DNA of 64,000 nt from Moringa oleifera (lineage: Eukaryota; Streptophyta; Magnoliopsida; Brassicales; Moringaceae), in NCBI GenBank assembly GCA_021397835.1, contig JAJFZO010000087.1, positions 5,208,001 to 5,272,000 on the forward strand, in the 5' to 3' direction. A program made the translations under genes and the position numbers. Each line of letters starts with the position of its first letter. Positions within the stretch are counted from its first letter, which is position 1. Below are positions 21,850-35,700 of this stretch, piece after piece. Under the pieces are notes generated by a model. That model searched no databases. It was not told where the DNA came from and saw nothing but the letters and a program-made list of their open reading frames with translations.

Positions 21850-24780
21850 GTTCAGGTGGAAGAAGCAAAATCATGAGTTTGACTTTGATTTAAGGGTATT
21901 GAAATTGAGTGATCATGATTATGATGATAAGAGTGGATTGGATGAAGCAGTACAACCATATAACTTTTGATCTTTGAAACATGAAGCTGCCATTTAAAAG
22001 AGAGGAAGAACAGTTTGAGCTGATTGAAACTAAAGAGACTACTAAACTCAGATCGAGGTTCTGCAAAGGCCTCCAAAAGTTGCTTAAGAAAGGTTGGAAT
22101 AGAGTTACATAACAATGCTTTACAATCACTTGTTGTTCCCTACCAAAAACCTCTGAAAACCTAAACTCAATAACTAAAGTCACCCAACTAATTGTTCTCA
22201 AGCTCATTGAGTCAGTACTGCATAAATATGGTGTAGTATTTGAACAACCTAAATCGCTTCCCTAAATAGAAGTCATGATCATTATATAACCTTAAAACTA
22301 AACTTCCAAACAATAAGTATAAGACATTAAGATATTTGTCAACACCAACAAAGTGCCTTTCTTTAATGTCTTGGTTGTCGACACCAACAAATTAAATTCT
22401 TAAATTCTTGCTCAAAAAATTAAACTTATAGTATAGATGAGCAAAGTCATTTCCACAGAGATTTGTTAGATTTACTTTTTGCAAAATAAAATAAAAAAAG
22501 GGGGTTTGAGGAGTTAAAAGTAGATCAAATAAGAATAAAAGGAAAGAAAAAATCAATGTAATAAAGTATCCAGTCAAAGGAATAATTTCATATTTGATTT
22601 AGGAATTGATCATTGATGTAAAGATAAAAATCTTTTAATCTTCACTGAATTAGTTATAGCTGTTGGTACCATCTAACAACCTGTTTTTCGTTACTTCTTT
22701 GATAATAAGGATATGATCTCTGATTATTTCTCTTATCAATACATAACCCTAGATATGATCTTAGGATTTAATTTACCAATAGTATTAAGAATTAGAAAAA
22801 CTATCAATTTTAGTCAATAAACACATGTGTAGGTTTATTTAAACTAGATTATATATCTTTATAACATAAATTGAAAATTTCTTTTGCAATTAACTATGTT
22901 ATTTACTACTTATATTAGAACATTTAAACAATTATAGATTTAAACTTTTAATTAGTAATTTATTATTTTAATGATTAAATAAAGGGAACTTTTTGTTGCA
23001 ATCAACCAAAATAATATTTTCAATAAGCACAGAAAATAAATAAACAATAAAGAAATAAAGAACAAATAAAATCAGTTAGATCTCATAATTCTGAAGAATC
23101 AAACCCTTGATTATTATCCTTTAACCGGAAGAGATGTTTAGCAATCCATGAAAAGAAAAAAATCTAAGAAAAGAGGAAGGTAAAAAATAAACTCTGGATG
23201 TTCCTTTGAAGGAACTACCTCCCCTTTATATAATAATCCTTAAACATAATAATCTATTTTAACTAAGACTCTTAAAAATAAATTAAAATAACGATTAAAA
23301 TTTTACAACTACTTTTTCAATAAAAGATAAAGTCCTGGTTCGGTGAAATTTCAATGCTGTTGGGTATGCCAATGCCTTATCCAAAGACATCTTCTAGTGT
23401 ATCCACATCTCTTGGAATCCAACTTTTCATCTTCAATTAATAAATTTGAGTTCATCTTGGTTGATTTCCTTAATCTACCCTACTAAATACAAAATATAGT
23501 CAAAATCCAAGATTTAATCATTTATAACCAACAAAAACATGAGAAAATAAAACAATATATATGACTATTATACATTCTATCAACTACCAAAGACAAATTT
23601 CTCATCCTCATCATAAAAAACTTACCGAATGAATTAACGGAGCTAACTATTCCACTAAGCTGGACCTAAGGCCTGGTTATCACCAAATCAAAATGAAGAC
23701 TGCAAATGTCCATAAGACAGCCTTTAGAACTCATAATGGGCACCTCGAGCTCTTGGTAATGCCATTTGGGTTCACTAATGCCCCAACCACTTTTCAGGCC
23801 CTCATGGATAGTATCTTTGAGCCTTATTTGAGGAAGTTCATCCTATTATTATTATTATTATTAGTAGTTTGGATGATATACTGGTCCACAGCTTTGATCT
23901 AGAGCAGCACATGAACACCTAAAGTTGGCTCTATAAACTCTGTTGAAGCACCAGCTCTTTACCAAGTTATTGAGATATACTTTTGCACAATATTCAGTCA
24001 AATATCTTGGGTATACCATCTCCATTAAATGGGTTAGTGTTGGCAATACCGAGATTGAAGCTATGATAAATTAGCCTATTCCCCAAAACTTACAAGCATT
24101 GAAGGGTTTTTGGATCTTACTGGATATTACAGGAAATTTATTAGAGGTTATGGTGTTATAAGTAAACCCATCACTCATCTTCTAAAGAATGATGCATTTA
24201 AATGGGGTAAAGCAGCAAAGGAAGCTTTCAATCAATTCAAAGAAGTAATGTGTATAGCACCAATGCTGCTTTGCTCAATTTTTCTCAACCTTTCACACTA
24301 GAGACTGATTGCTAGCAATAAAGTGAATGAGGCAGTACTAATGCAAAACCAAAGATCTTTAGCATTCATAAGTAAGGGTCTGAACACTAAACACTAAGAT
24401 GCATCACTTTATGACAAAGAACTCGTGGCCATCATATTTACTGTTGCAAAATAGAGACATTACTTGGAACATGCCCACTTCATATAATTAAGATTGACCA
24501 AGAAAGTATTAAGTTCCTTTTGTAGCTGAAATCTGCATATTCAAGTGCGACAAAAAGGGCTAATGAAATTGTTAAGTTTGGATTTCAACATCTCGTATAG
24601 AAGGAGAGTTGAGAATAAGATCACAAATACTTTTATCTAGGAAGGGATACCCAAAGCAAAGGGTGGATAGTCACTGAGCCATAGGTACCTCTCTGTCACC
24701 AGTGTGGATGACTGATATTATTGCCAGCTATGAAGAGGATGCATAAATCGAAGAAATCATCCAGGATTCTTATATAAAGT
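21850..24780 (+). pseudogene. Inverted gypsy segment: protease end, RT, RNase H, integrase start
   Basis: The plus strand encodes, in order, the C-terminal protease/linker (21851-22100: HEFDFDLRVLKLSDHD, KLPFKREEEQFELIE), the pre-RT linker (22215-22330: LLHKYGVVFEQPKSLP, HDHYI), RT (23582-23910: [15 protein letters not shown] block, [40 protein letters not shown], and the active-site DDILVHS), RNase H (24100-24640: [19 protein letters not shown] and following) and the integrase leader (about 24700-24778). Frames are broken; an ATT microsatellite (23845-23862) sits just before the active-site aspartates. About 1.25 kb of foreign DNA (22330-23580) replaces the start of RT. The segment runs opposite to the gag and integrase on either side. 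Confidence 0.88.
22330..23580. other. Insertion within the gypsy RT, unidentified
   Basis: About 1.25 kb separates two parts of the gypsy pol reading. It is AT-rich, with no coding domain; long A- and T-rich tracts and a stretch near 22480-22510 with an A run followed by GGGGG. It may be an LTR or a non-autonomous element, but I could not define ends. Confidence 0.45.
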
Positions 24781-26300
24781 CTTACTCAGTATATTTTGGC
24801 CATTAGCAACTATCATTCATAAGGTTAATGCCTTAGTGGACTATCTAATAATTCCTTCACCAACTAAGCATTTACAAAACAATATGTGCTGCCACTATCA
24901 ATTAAAATCACCACTTCTCTCCCCTTAACTTCCCCCTTTGACTTTGAGAAAATTACCAGACTCTTTGCCCCTCTCAACATTTTCCTCCCTTTCCACTTCA
25001 TTATCTATCTCCATCATCTATACCCTCACCTTCTTTCGACTCTATGATAGAGAGTGAATTTAATTGTTTGGTCTTGCATACATGGCCTATAAAGTATTTA
25101 TACCACACCTGAAGTATAATCCTGGAGTTCCCTTGGGATTAACAGGGTTGCTGTTAGGTTTTGTAGGTTCTGTTTGTCTAGTGTTTGAGGGTTGGGTGGC
25201 TTTGATATTAGCTTTGGTAGGGTATTTGACAGGATGGGTTTGAGAGTTGGTTTTGCTAGGAGAGCTCACAAAGAATGGTGTGTTATTGCTGAGTTAGGAT
25301 TTAGAAGGGTGCTTTTGATTTTTAAACATGGCCATTATGGACTGGTCTTGGAGTTTAGCTTGTTCACAAGATTAAAAGAAGGGCAAAGGGTTTAAAGAGC
25401 TTGACCACGGGTTTGAGTTCTTTACTTAGGCCATTAATAAACTAGAAACAAAATAATTTTCATCTAATCTAGGATTATATTTGAGAATAATAGATTTTTA
25501 TTCGTCGAACTTCTTTTGATACTCCAACACAAATCCCTTTTGTTTCATCTTATTGAATTCCTCAACTACCTCCACCACAGTTGGTTCTCCAAATCTCTCA
25601 CAAAATGCTTCAGCAAAAATCTCCCAAGTGCTTCCTGCCTGTTGGATCTGCCAACATTGATACAAGATATCAGCCTTCTCTCCTAGACAGAGAGTTGCCA
25701 AAGCAATCTTTTAGTCATCCGGTATACCAGAAGTTGAAAATACTTCTGACATTTTGATATCCACAATCTTAGGTTATTTCCACCAAAGCTTGTTAACTTC
25801 ATTTTTGGCATCTTACCTCCGAAAGTGTTATTGGTATTTTGATTAGAACCTCTTGCAAGAGGATTCTTATTCAAGGTAAGAGTAGGTAAGATGCTATTAC
25901 CTTCCTTTCTGCTGCTACTAACGTCCATCTGTTTAGAGGTGAACATGGGTGAATGGCTTGATTCAACACCTGGTGGCATTACTGCAGGTGACCAATTTGA
26001 AACCATTAGTTACTGGCGGATGAGTTGTGGGTGGCATCGATAGCAAGGACTTGGACAATACCATCATCATTTCCATCAGTTGATTTATCTGTTGTTGTAT
26101 TGCTTGCCACAAGGCTTCCACATCTTACCGAATAACCTTCTGCTTTTGGAATTACTTTGTTGTGGTATTCCAATATGTTGTACATCTCCCTCATGAATTC
26201 TTAACTCTTTTGTTCCGACCATATTGACCTGCTCCCCTATCAACTTAAGGTGGTTAGCCTTTGTCGTAACAGCCTTTTCCTTGCTTGCCATAAGGAATGC
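24780..26300 (-). pseudogene. Ty3/gypsy gag and protease start
   Basis: Minus strand: gag N-terminus (26291-26010), a stretch with KMPKMKLTSFGGNNLRLWI and KCQKYFQLL (about 25840-25740), the retrotransposon gag domain (25701-25498: LCLGEKADILYQCWQ, FAEAFCERFGEPTVVEVVEE, EYQKKFDE), a degenerate CCHC knuckle near 25110-25060, and the protease active-site region GREVVILIDSGSTYCFVNA (about 24940-24870) followed by IVANGQNIL (about 24830-24795). Here the catalytic DSG is preserved, although nearby stops exist. The protease is cut at about 24780 and its continuation lies inverted at 21851. The gag fragment has a second copy at 46240-46935. Confidence 0.87.
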
Positions 26301-29300
26301 AGCAAAGGTTTCCTCAGGTTTTGTCTATTTTGATCCCACTCTGTCAAAACCCTGACTAGATAGGGATGAATTAGTGAATAGAAAGAATTGAGAAGAAAAC
26401 CAAAATGGGAGACGAGATTGAGGTGGAGAAAGAATAAAATAGATGACAGAAAAGAGAAGAAGAGTAAGAATAGAGAGAAATGAGAATTTCCATTAATGAT
26501 TCAATGGATTCTCTTCCAAAAATTTCTGTGCCTCTAATAAGACCAATATCAAAACTTCAGTGCCTCTAATAAGACCAATGTCTTGACAATACCGTCACTA
26601 CAATTGTACAAAATGACAAATAAGGTAATTGGTGAATAAAAAATCAAATAAGAAACTAGCATAACACAAATAACCCCTCCATATTTTTCCTATTCTGCCA
26701 CCTCTCTGATCTGTGTTGATGTAGTGATTATGCTACTTATCTCTTTTATTGTTCGAGTTACTGCTATAGGAATACTATCCAATTTGGATACATTTGTTGG
26801 TTTGCATATATAGAACGATGAATCAGCGGACTGCAAGTCATAGTCCCTGTTAAGTACTTGATGTGGAAAGGAAACAAGCAAGTGTTAAAGATATGACATT
26901 TTCAATTCTTAATCAAATAGGTATTTGGCTTACTGTAGAAATTGAGCTAATTTGTTGGAATAATATCAAGAGCACACGTACGGCCATGTTGCATCATTAG
27001 AACATAAAAAGTAGCAGTAGCCTTATGGTTGCATCCTTTGAACCATTGAAACCATCTCCAATTCTTGTTAAGAGTGGAGATATTGCGCAAAAAAATGGTA
27101 AGAAGTAAAGAAGAATGAAAAAACTGTTGATCTTAAGATATCAACATATACCTATTTTTATATAATGTACCCATTCAAGCATATTTATAAAAAAAATCTA
27201 AATTACACCAACATAAATTCATCAAGCATATTTAAATGGTTCTTAGATATCCAAATACTTATAAAATATCTATCAAATGACAATCAATCAAGTATATTTA
27301 AAAAAAGTAATCAATTTCTCATTTAATGCTTAAAATCAAACCAAACTGAATAAAAAGAGAAAACAAAAGAAACTTACATATTGGTAGTCAAAGAAATCAA
27401 TACTCAAGTTTATTGCAAAGTATCAAATCCAACAAAAACACTTCCAAATCAAAAAAATAAAATAAAAAGAAATTTAAGGGCCAGCAGAATTGAAGAGAGA
27501 AACAAAGAGTTACTCTTTAGCAATAGTTCTCTTTAATTTACCTTAAAGGCTTGCAGCTTTAACTTTTAACATTAGTTTATTCAAAACTGATATTAAAATA
27601 TAATTTTTATTGATTATTTTTATGAAATTAATAATAAAAATTATTTTTAAAAATTAATAAAAGTTTTACTAAAATTATTATTAATTTAGTGTGATAATGG
27701 ATGAAAATCAAAGGATATACCACTAAGGGATATATTTGACCGACAAGAGTTTTAGAATAGCCACTACTATACATATGAAACATCGGGCTTCTTTTTGAGA
27801 GTGAACATTCTAATTAAAACATGATAGATGGAGGAGAATTTATAAAAGGAAAGCATCGTATGGATAATACAAAATCTGAAACCAGTAACACAGAACTGGA
27901 ATTGAAACTCTCCACCAACTAAAGGCAGCTTCAAACGAGCTACGCAAGTATAATATATATGATTTAATTCGATTTTAATAGATTGATTTATTAACTGATT
28001 CAATTCAAAATTAATTAATTTCAAACCTACAATTCAATCTATTTTTTAAATAAATAATTTTAGTTAAATCCATTTATCAAACAGATTGTCATAAACAAGT
28101 CACTCTTTGGATTTTAGGCCTCGAAATTAAGTTAATAAAAACTCCTTATATAGTTAGAATAGTGATTCGGCCTAGGGAGATTAGTAGTGTTGTTAAGATC
28201 CCTTAGATAAATAAACTGTTCTTCCTTATCTTTAGGGGTCATATTAATTGGAACCTTAAACCTAAGTTATAATTAAAAATAAGATACAGTTTCTTTTATT
28301 TTTTAAATTCTGTTTAGCCATGGAGAGAAAATGGAAAAAAAAATAATTATTACTTGGTCTTAACTAGGGCTGATCCTGCAAAAATGGAAAAAAGAAATAA
28401 TAACTATTGCTTGGTCTTGACTAAGACTGATCTATAATCAAATAAGCAACATATACTCATCCAAAAGCAAAGTCTTGGTCTTGTAAAATTTGGGGGCATT
28501 GTCATAATCTTTTCACTGATCAAGGGTTTGACTATATCCAGTAATTATAATGGGGGCTTTTTTATGTCATTATCCTGTGCCCTATTAACTCAAATTAGTA
28601 GAATTTGAAGGCTAATTAATTAGTCAATATGGATATGATTGAAAAATCCATTTTCACCATTATAAGAATATTTTAATCTCACAAATGACAAAAAATGCTA
28701 CCAACTTACTTCATCCGCACAATAAGATAAGGTACTTTAACATAATTACAAGATAAGAATAACATGCCCCACTTTCAACCAGGGCAGCTCCACGGACAAG
28801 GGACCATCGTGGTTGCTTAGGACTCCTCTTTCAAGTTGCCTCCCATTTTTAGATGGTCCTTATTTGATTTTTTTTAAAATAGTTTTTAATTATTAATAAA
28901 TATGATTTAAGTATTGGAGTAAAAAACGTAAATCCCATGAAATTAACAAGCTGTCCACGTTAATTCAAGCTGTGGATATCTACATTTGTTTGACTGCATG
29001 AACGATGAATTCTTTTTTACTAACTTGAACTCTATCATAGAAGAGTTACTTGTTCTTCCTCTGATTTCGAATTGTGTAATTGGGAAGCATTCTAACAAGG
29101 GCAAAGCAGCACTTGAAGCAGCAGGTGCATGGCCAGACCACAACTTTTCCACGTAACTTTGGTAGCCATGGCTGATGGATGGTCAATCTTATCCTTAGAA
29201 TGAAACATTTTCCTCGAAGTTGGTAGCAATTTGTCGTTCGTGAGGTTTAAAATATTCTTATCCAGTGGAAACGCATTTCTCATCATTGAACATAGTCGCT

Positions 29301-30015
29301 AATTAGCCTTCAAATTCTAGAAACTCTTTTCAGGTACGCGACGATAATGACAATGACAACATAAAAGCATTAGCCATTTTTTTATTGAAAATTTCCAGTC
29401 CCTTGTTCAAAAAAGATGTAATGGAATATCCATAGGTACATAATTTGAAAGATATGGCTGTTCATTTTACTCTAATTGGTGAAGACAGCTCCAAAAATGT
29501 GCAGCCAGGGGCTGCTGGGTGCTCACTCTTCCACTTCGGTTCAACTTTGGCGGCTTCAGCATTTGTTTAAAAGGCCACATGAATCAGTTGGTCCGAGTTT
29601 TCAAGATTAAGACCATCAAGGATACCAAAATCCTAAACATCTCAAGATTAGTTCATGCTAGTGATATCTCTTGATTATGTGTATATGTAAAGTTTCTTTA
29701 CTGTCGTGAATTAGTTTTTTGAGATTGATAAGAAGCTGAAGACCATGAACCCATAAAAAACAAAGATAGGGACTAAATTGACTAATCATATCAACCAAAC
29801 CCAGAAAATCAAATCCCTAGAAGATCAGGATTAAGACTTTTACATGATAATATTTTCATCCCAAGAAGCATAAAGTGACTCACATGATCCTTGTCCGAAC
29901 AAAAGAAAGCATACAGCTTCTAATATTACATGCATGTTCAAATCATATTTATCATCACCCTTCCATACATAGAATACTATCTATTTTCATATTTGTCATC
30001 TTTTATTTTTCTGGT
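26300..30015. other. Intergenic DNA
   Basis: No gene is recognisable. The start (26300-26900) is where the gypsy 5' LTR and leader would lie, with a direct repeat of GTGCCTCTAATAAGACCAAT (about 26528 and 26561). Overlapping minus-strand frames at 28943-29286 match no family. The stretch just 3' of the P450 (29400-30015) is presumed 3' flanking sequence. Confidence 0.4.
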
Positions 30016-31687
30016 TCATTCATAAAGATTAGAAGATAATCGTGGACTAACAAGAACTTCTAGTGGAGTAGCTTTCATATTTGATAAGCCATCACTCTCG
30101 GTCATATCAACCGGTGCATCCCATGGAGTTGAAACGTCAAAAGCATGTAGAAAGCTAGCCAATGACCAGTGCACCATTTGCAGGCCAAAAGAGGTTCCTG
30201 GACATGATCTTCTGCCACTGCCAAATGGGATCAATTCAAAATGTTGACCCCTCACATCGACATTCTTGTGGGTCGTGAGGAACCTCTCTGGCCTGAATTC
30301 CAAAGGGTCTGGCCACACACGAGGGTCTGTCTGTATCTTCCACAGGTTTACAATCAGTCGGGTGCCTTTAGCCACATGGTAGCCACCAACTGTGCAGTCC
30401 TCTGTGAATTGTCGTGGTCCTGACAGAGGTCCTGGAGGATACAATCGCAGTGTCTCTTTAACTACAGCCTGGAGATAGGCCAGCTTGCTAATGTCGTCCA
30501 CTTCATTTATGTGTCTTCCTCTGCCTACATGAACGTCCAGCTCTTCTTGAACCTTCTTAAGTGCATGGCGGTTGTTCAGTAGCAGGGAGAGTGCCCATGT
30601 TAGAGTCACCGTTGTTGTGTCACTGCCCCCTGCAATCATGATCTATAAAATCCAAGATTTTACTATGGTTGAATGAAAAGCATGAAACTAAAGATCAAAA
30701 GATAAAAGAAAGAAGAATAAACAAAGAAGGCTATTAACGCACCAAGCATGTTGCTTTGTTGATGGTATCAGCATCAAAGCCTGCAAGATTTGTGCCTTCA
30801 AGGACCCTGAGCATAACATCAATGAAATCTTGCTCCACTTTGTCCTTACTCGCAGATCTCTTCCTTTTATGCTCCTCTAACCATTCTGTGCAAATACTAT
30901 CCAACTCTTTGGCGGTCTCCTTCATGGCCTTTTCATGGCCACCAAAATCCATCCATCCAAGAAAAGGAACAGCATCTCTCATCACAAAAATCCCTATCAA
31001 ACGAAAGAACTCTCTTGCCGCTTTCTGCCACCTCCTGGCCTCTTCACCCTCAGCACTAGCACCAAAGTACCTCTTCCTTGCGACCATCCTAAGAAGCATA
31101 TTAAAGGTCAAGTCAGTAAACCATTGCTTCAATTCTACCAAAACATGGCCCGAGCTATTGCTGCCATCGGTCCAGTGCTTGTACAACTCTTTCAGGGAGG
31201 TCTCTGCTTCAGAGACCCGAACCTGCTGGAGCAGCTCAACCCTGCGGTTTGAAAGTAGCTCCACGGTGGCTATTTTACGCATCTCCCGCCAGTATGGACC
31301 GTGGGGCGCAAACCCAAACATGGCATAGTCGTAGCCCAAGTGTTTGGCAGCTATCATCTTGGGACGGGAGCTGACAGCCAAGTCATGGGATGTAAATACT
31401 TCCTTGGCAATCTCCCAAGTACTCACCACCACAGCTGGATAGATACCGAGTCGAACGGTGAAGATTGGACCGTATTTATCAGCCATGGCTCCCAAAGTTA
31501 TGTGGAGAAGTTGAGGTCGTCCTAACAAAGGGAGGTGACCTATTACAGGCCATGCACCCTCTGCTTCAGGTGCTGCTTGGGCATTTCTAGAAACTGCCTG
31601 TTTCTTAATGAAACCATACCAGAACAGAAGAACAAGTAATCCTAACCCAGCCATGCTAGAGTTCAAGGAGTTAAAAGAAAGATCCAT
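30016..31687 (-). CDS. Cytochrome P450, CYP82-like, intact
   Basis: Exon 1 is 31687-30743 and exon 2 is 30642-30016, split by a 100-bp GT-AG intron in phase 0; the product is 523 residues, normal for the family. Visible features: an N-terminal membrane anchor (about residues 12-27), a proline-poor hinge then [14 protein letters not shown] (43-56), the I-helix oxygen-binding motif AGGSDTT (319-325), ExxR as ETLR (378-381), FRPERF (431-436) and the heme loop [11 protein letters not shown] with the ligand cysteine at about 462. These make it an endoplasmic-reticulum, NADPH-P450-reductase-dependent monooxygenase. The sequence style, short intron and C-terminal SSNLYE ending fit the CYP82 family, known for oxidising terpenoids, furanocoumarins, flavones and alkaloids; the substrate here cannot be read. 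An in-frame ATG at 31846 was not chosen because a TATA box lies between it and 31687 and it would bury the anchor. No breaks are seen. Confidence 0.95.
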
Positions 31688-31761
31688 TGTTGATTGTAAT
31701 GCAAAGAATAGGTTTGCATAGATAGGTGGGAACGGAGAGCAATGTAGAAAGCTTTTGCTAT

Positions 31762-31770
31762 CTATATAAG
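31762..31770 (-). promoter_or_regulatory. TATA box of the P450 gene
   Basis: The minus strand reads CTTATATAGA about 75 bases before the ATG at 31687, a good plant TATA box leaving room for a 5' leader of about 45 bases. It supports the downstream start codon. Confidence 0.65.
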
Positions 31771-31849
31771 CGCATAACACGCAACTAGATTTGCTGCTTT
31801 CAGTGGGAAGTGACAAGTTTGTGTATTTCTTTTTCTCAGCATCCATGGC

Positions 31850-32730
31850 CCAGCCTAGAAAATCTCCCCAAGATGAAATGGTTACTTCACAAAAACCAAA
31901 AAAGAATCTTCCAAAGGGAACCTACTTAGACATAATAACCTCACTGATTGGGCTCTCAGGATATCTTTAGGTCAAAAATTCCATATTTAATATTATAAAT
32001 ATTAACTATCTTTGATTTATATTTATGCATTAGATATTTAAAATATTTACTTATTTTATCAATTAAAATATTAACAAGTTATCGGATAAAAATAGCTTAA
32101 ATTTACTTTTTATGGGCAGGTTATTGACAAGTATCTTTGCAATTATAATATTTCACATCTTGAGAATCATATTTAGGTTAGAATTTTATGGGAAGTAAAA
32201 TATCATAGATAGCTCTAGTTTAAATGAAACTTTATTTAAGAGTAAGTATTGTATATAGGTAAGTGGTTTACTTGAAGAAGGTGCAGAGAAAATATTGAGA
32301 AAGTTTGTCAGAGCAAATTACCTTTATTCGGAGATCCAAAAAGAGCTCAATGGTTTTCGCCATGAAAACACTGCATATTGAAAAGAGTGATAAGCAAAAT
32401 GTAGTTATATGAGTGGAGGGGATCTCATTAAATAGTGTTTCAATAAGTGTTACAACATTGATTATGACAATTGAAGGAGTTTGATGTGTAAGAAACAATT
32501 AGTGCTTGTAACTGGGACTTAGTGGATTATTCAATGTCTAGGCATGAACCCCTGTATATAGGGTGATTAACTAAAACATGTAAAAATCTTACCTATATTA
32601 TTTATGTTTATGCTTGTGTTTTATTACAAACCGATTAAATCATAACATAAACATAAACTTCGATCTATTAATTCGTATAAAAATAAATCACGCAATAGAA
32701 CTATTAAGAGAAGGAGAATCGATTTCACAA
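31850..32730. other. Intergenic DNA upstream of the P450
   Basis: AT-rich. No gene is seen. The part close to 31850 would be the P450 promoter region; the part near 32600-32730 leads into the copia gag. Confidence 0.4.
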
Positions 32731-32734
32731 CTAT

Positions 32735-35700
32735 TATTGTTGGATGGTTCCAACTACTCACATTGAAAACATGCATCTTGGCTTCACAACGCCATTGAAG
32801 GCTTGGAGAGTAATGTTAACAAAATGAACTCCAACTACAAACACTATGGAATGGGTTACCAAACGCAAACCTAAATCTACATAGACAATTGAAGAAGATT
32901 CTTTGTCAAACTACAACTCAAAGACTTTGAATGCAATTTTCAACATGCTTGATGTCAATTAGTTTAAATTGATTTTAACATGCGAAACAATACAAGATGC
33001 ATGGTCTATTCATGAGGTTGCTCATGAAGTATTTTTACTATAAAACAATCCAAATTTTAGATGTTAACTACCAAGTTAAAAAATTTTAGAGTGCTTGATA
33101 ATGACTCAATTCCTGATTTTAATTTCTTACTTTGTGATATTGCTAATGAATGTTTTTCTCGCGAGAAAAATATTATGGATTAAAATTTATAAGAAAGTCC
33201 TTAAGTATTTATTAGAAAGGTTTGCATATAAGGTAATAACAATAGAAGCAGTTCATGATGTAGAAGCCATGAAGTTGGATGAGTTGATGGAATCTTTATA
33301 AACTTTTGAGATGAATCTGAGATGAAAGAAAAAGGAGAAAAACATTGCCTTGCAAGCTAAATCTTACAAGCAAGTAATGATGATGTATTAGCTAAAGGAT
33401 CATGAAAGCATAAATTAGTCATTACCTTTGTTGATGAAAAATCTTAGTAGTATACTCAAGAAAGCAAATAAGGAGAACAAAGATAAAAACTTCAAATCAA
33501 GGAAGTCTCCTAGATCAACTACTCCGAATGCCTCAATTGAGTTCAAGAAAGACAAAAGGATGCAATATTGAGAGTATGAAGACTTTAGAAATATCCATGT
33601 TGAATGCACTGACACACTCAAGAAAAAGGAAAGAGTTGAATATTGCTAGGAGTGAGGAGGATCCTCTAATGATAGCACAAAAGATAATGATGATCTTACT
33701 AGTAATTATGTGGCATTCACTATGACTGCTCACAAACCTGAAGAAACCTATGTTGCATCTTAGATTGCAACACAAACCACTACTTCATTATCAATGCATG
33801 AAAATACCTATCACTTTGATTTTAATTGCAATAGTGTTGGTGGAGACTTGAATCTCAAAGATTAAGAAAACTATTAGCTTATGTACAATAAATGGATACT
33901 TGAAAAGAATGAATCTTTGCTGAAAAAGATTAAGAACTTGAAAAGGAAAATAACTCTTGCAAAAAGTTGTAATCCATTTTGAGGTACTGGCTACTAAACA
34001 AGATGACAAACTTTAGAAACTTGAAGCTCAAAGTTAAAACATTCAAAATTCCCTGAAGATGTTGAATTATGGATCAAGAAAATTTGGATCACATTTTGGC
34101 CATAAGCAAAAATAATGGAGATTGCCATGGTCTTGATTGTGTTGGTGGCATATCTAGTTCAGACACAGTGCTTGCCAAAGAAACAACCAAAGTTGTCTTA
34201 GTTACTAAACCATGTAAGTCCTCCAATACTACTCCTTTAAAGTATGTCAATGCTTTGGACTAGGATCTTAATACTATTAATAGATCTACTTGCAAATCGG
34301 GTAAATCTTTTAAAGTTGAAAATCTAAAAATAATAGGTTTGTTCTTATATGCCATTTTTGTAATAAACTTGGATACATTAGATCTCACTGTTATAAGATA
34401 ATGAATATGATGAAAAAAAGGAATTATCATGTATTGGTAAATTAAGAAGTACACTAAGAATTGACTTATCCAATAATACTTCTTGCACAATTTGGATAAG
34501 AAAATCTGATTTAAAATGTAATATGGCATATATGGCATGTGTCATTGAAAGTAAGTGCTACTAACCTTTGATATTTTGATAGTGGATTTTTCAAGCATTG
34601 ATAGGTGATTTAAAAATTTAAATAAATTATAATGAGTATAATAATGGGAAGATTGCTTTTAGTAATGATGTAAAGGGTCACATTATTAGTTTAGAACTCT
34701 AGATGTAACTGGGCTACCCAAATTGAAGAAAGTATTGCATGCTGAAGGATTAACAACAAACTTAATCAGTATCAACCTACTCTGTGATCAAGACTTAAAT
34801 GTCAAATTCCCCAAGGATGAATGCCTTGTATTTGATAAAGTTAGAAAATATGTCATGAAAAGTTCTAGATCATCTTATAATTATTATTTAATTTAACATG
34901 CCTAAACATGTCACAAAATCTCTTTTGATGAGACTAAATTGTAGTACTAAAATTTAAGTCATTGAAATTATAAGTATCTAGCTAAAAATGCGAGTATAGG
35001 TGCTATTAAAGGAGTATGTGAGCTAAAAAAGAAAAAAAAAAGAATTTATGAACTTGCCGTCTAGGAAACAAGTCAAAGTATCACACAGAGGGTTACAACA
35101 CATAGGCACAACATGGGTACTGGAGTAGTTGCATATGGATTTACTAAGGCCTACACAGGTCAAAAGTATATCTGGTAAGATGTATATTTTTGTGTGCATA
35201 AACAATTTTTTCAAATTTATCTAGGTAAATTTCATTAAAAAAAAGTCTAACATGTTTAATGTATTTAAATACTTACGAATTAAGTTGAAAAATGAGAAAC
35301 ATTACAAGATAAAAAAAATAGTAATGATCTAAAGTGATCATGGTAGGAATTTTGAAAATACTATCTTTATTGATTTTTGCAATGAACATGACATTGTGCA
35401 TGAATTTTTTGCTCCTAAAACACCTTAATAAAATGGGGTTGTAGGGAAAAAAAATAACCATTCAAGAAATGGGTGGAGTCATGTTGAATTCCAAGAAATT
35501 CACTTAAAAATTATGCACTGAGGCTGTTAAACATCATATCATACCATTGAAAGGGTATATTTACGACTAGGTCCTAAGAAAACACTTTATGAGATTTGAA
35601 AGGATAAAATATCTAACCTTAGATATTTTTATATCTTTAGTTGTGTATGTTAAGTATTAAAATATCTTAATCCTTTAGAAAAATTTGATTCAAAAAGTGA

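Noticed and set aside
30756..31525. Plus-strand frames opposite P450 exon 1
   Set aside because: Antisense shadows of a well-supported gene without recognisable domains.
31688..31846. Upstream in-frame ATG extending the P450 by 53 residues
   Set aside because: The TATA box lies inside this extension and the added residues would displace the membrane anchor from the N-terminus; family members start at the equivalent of 31687.
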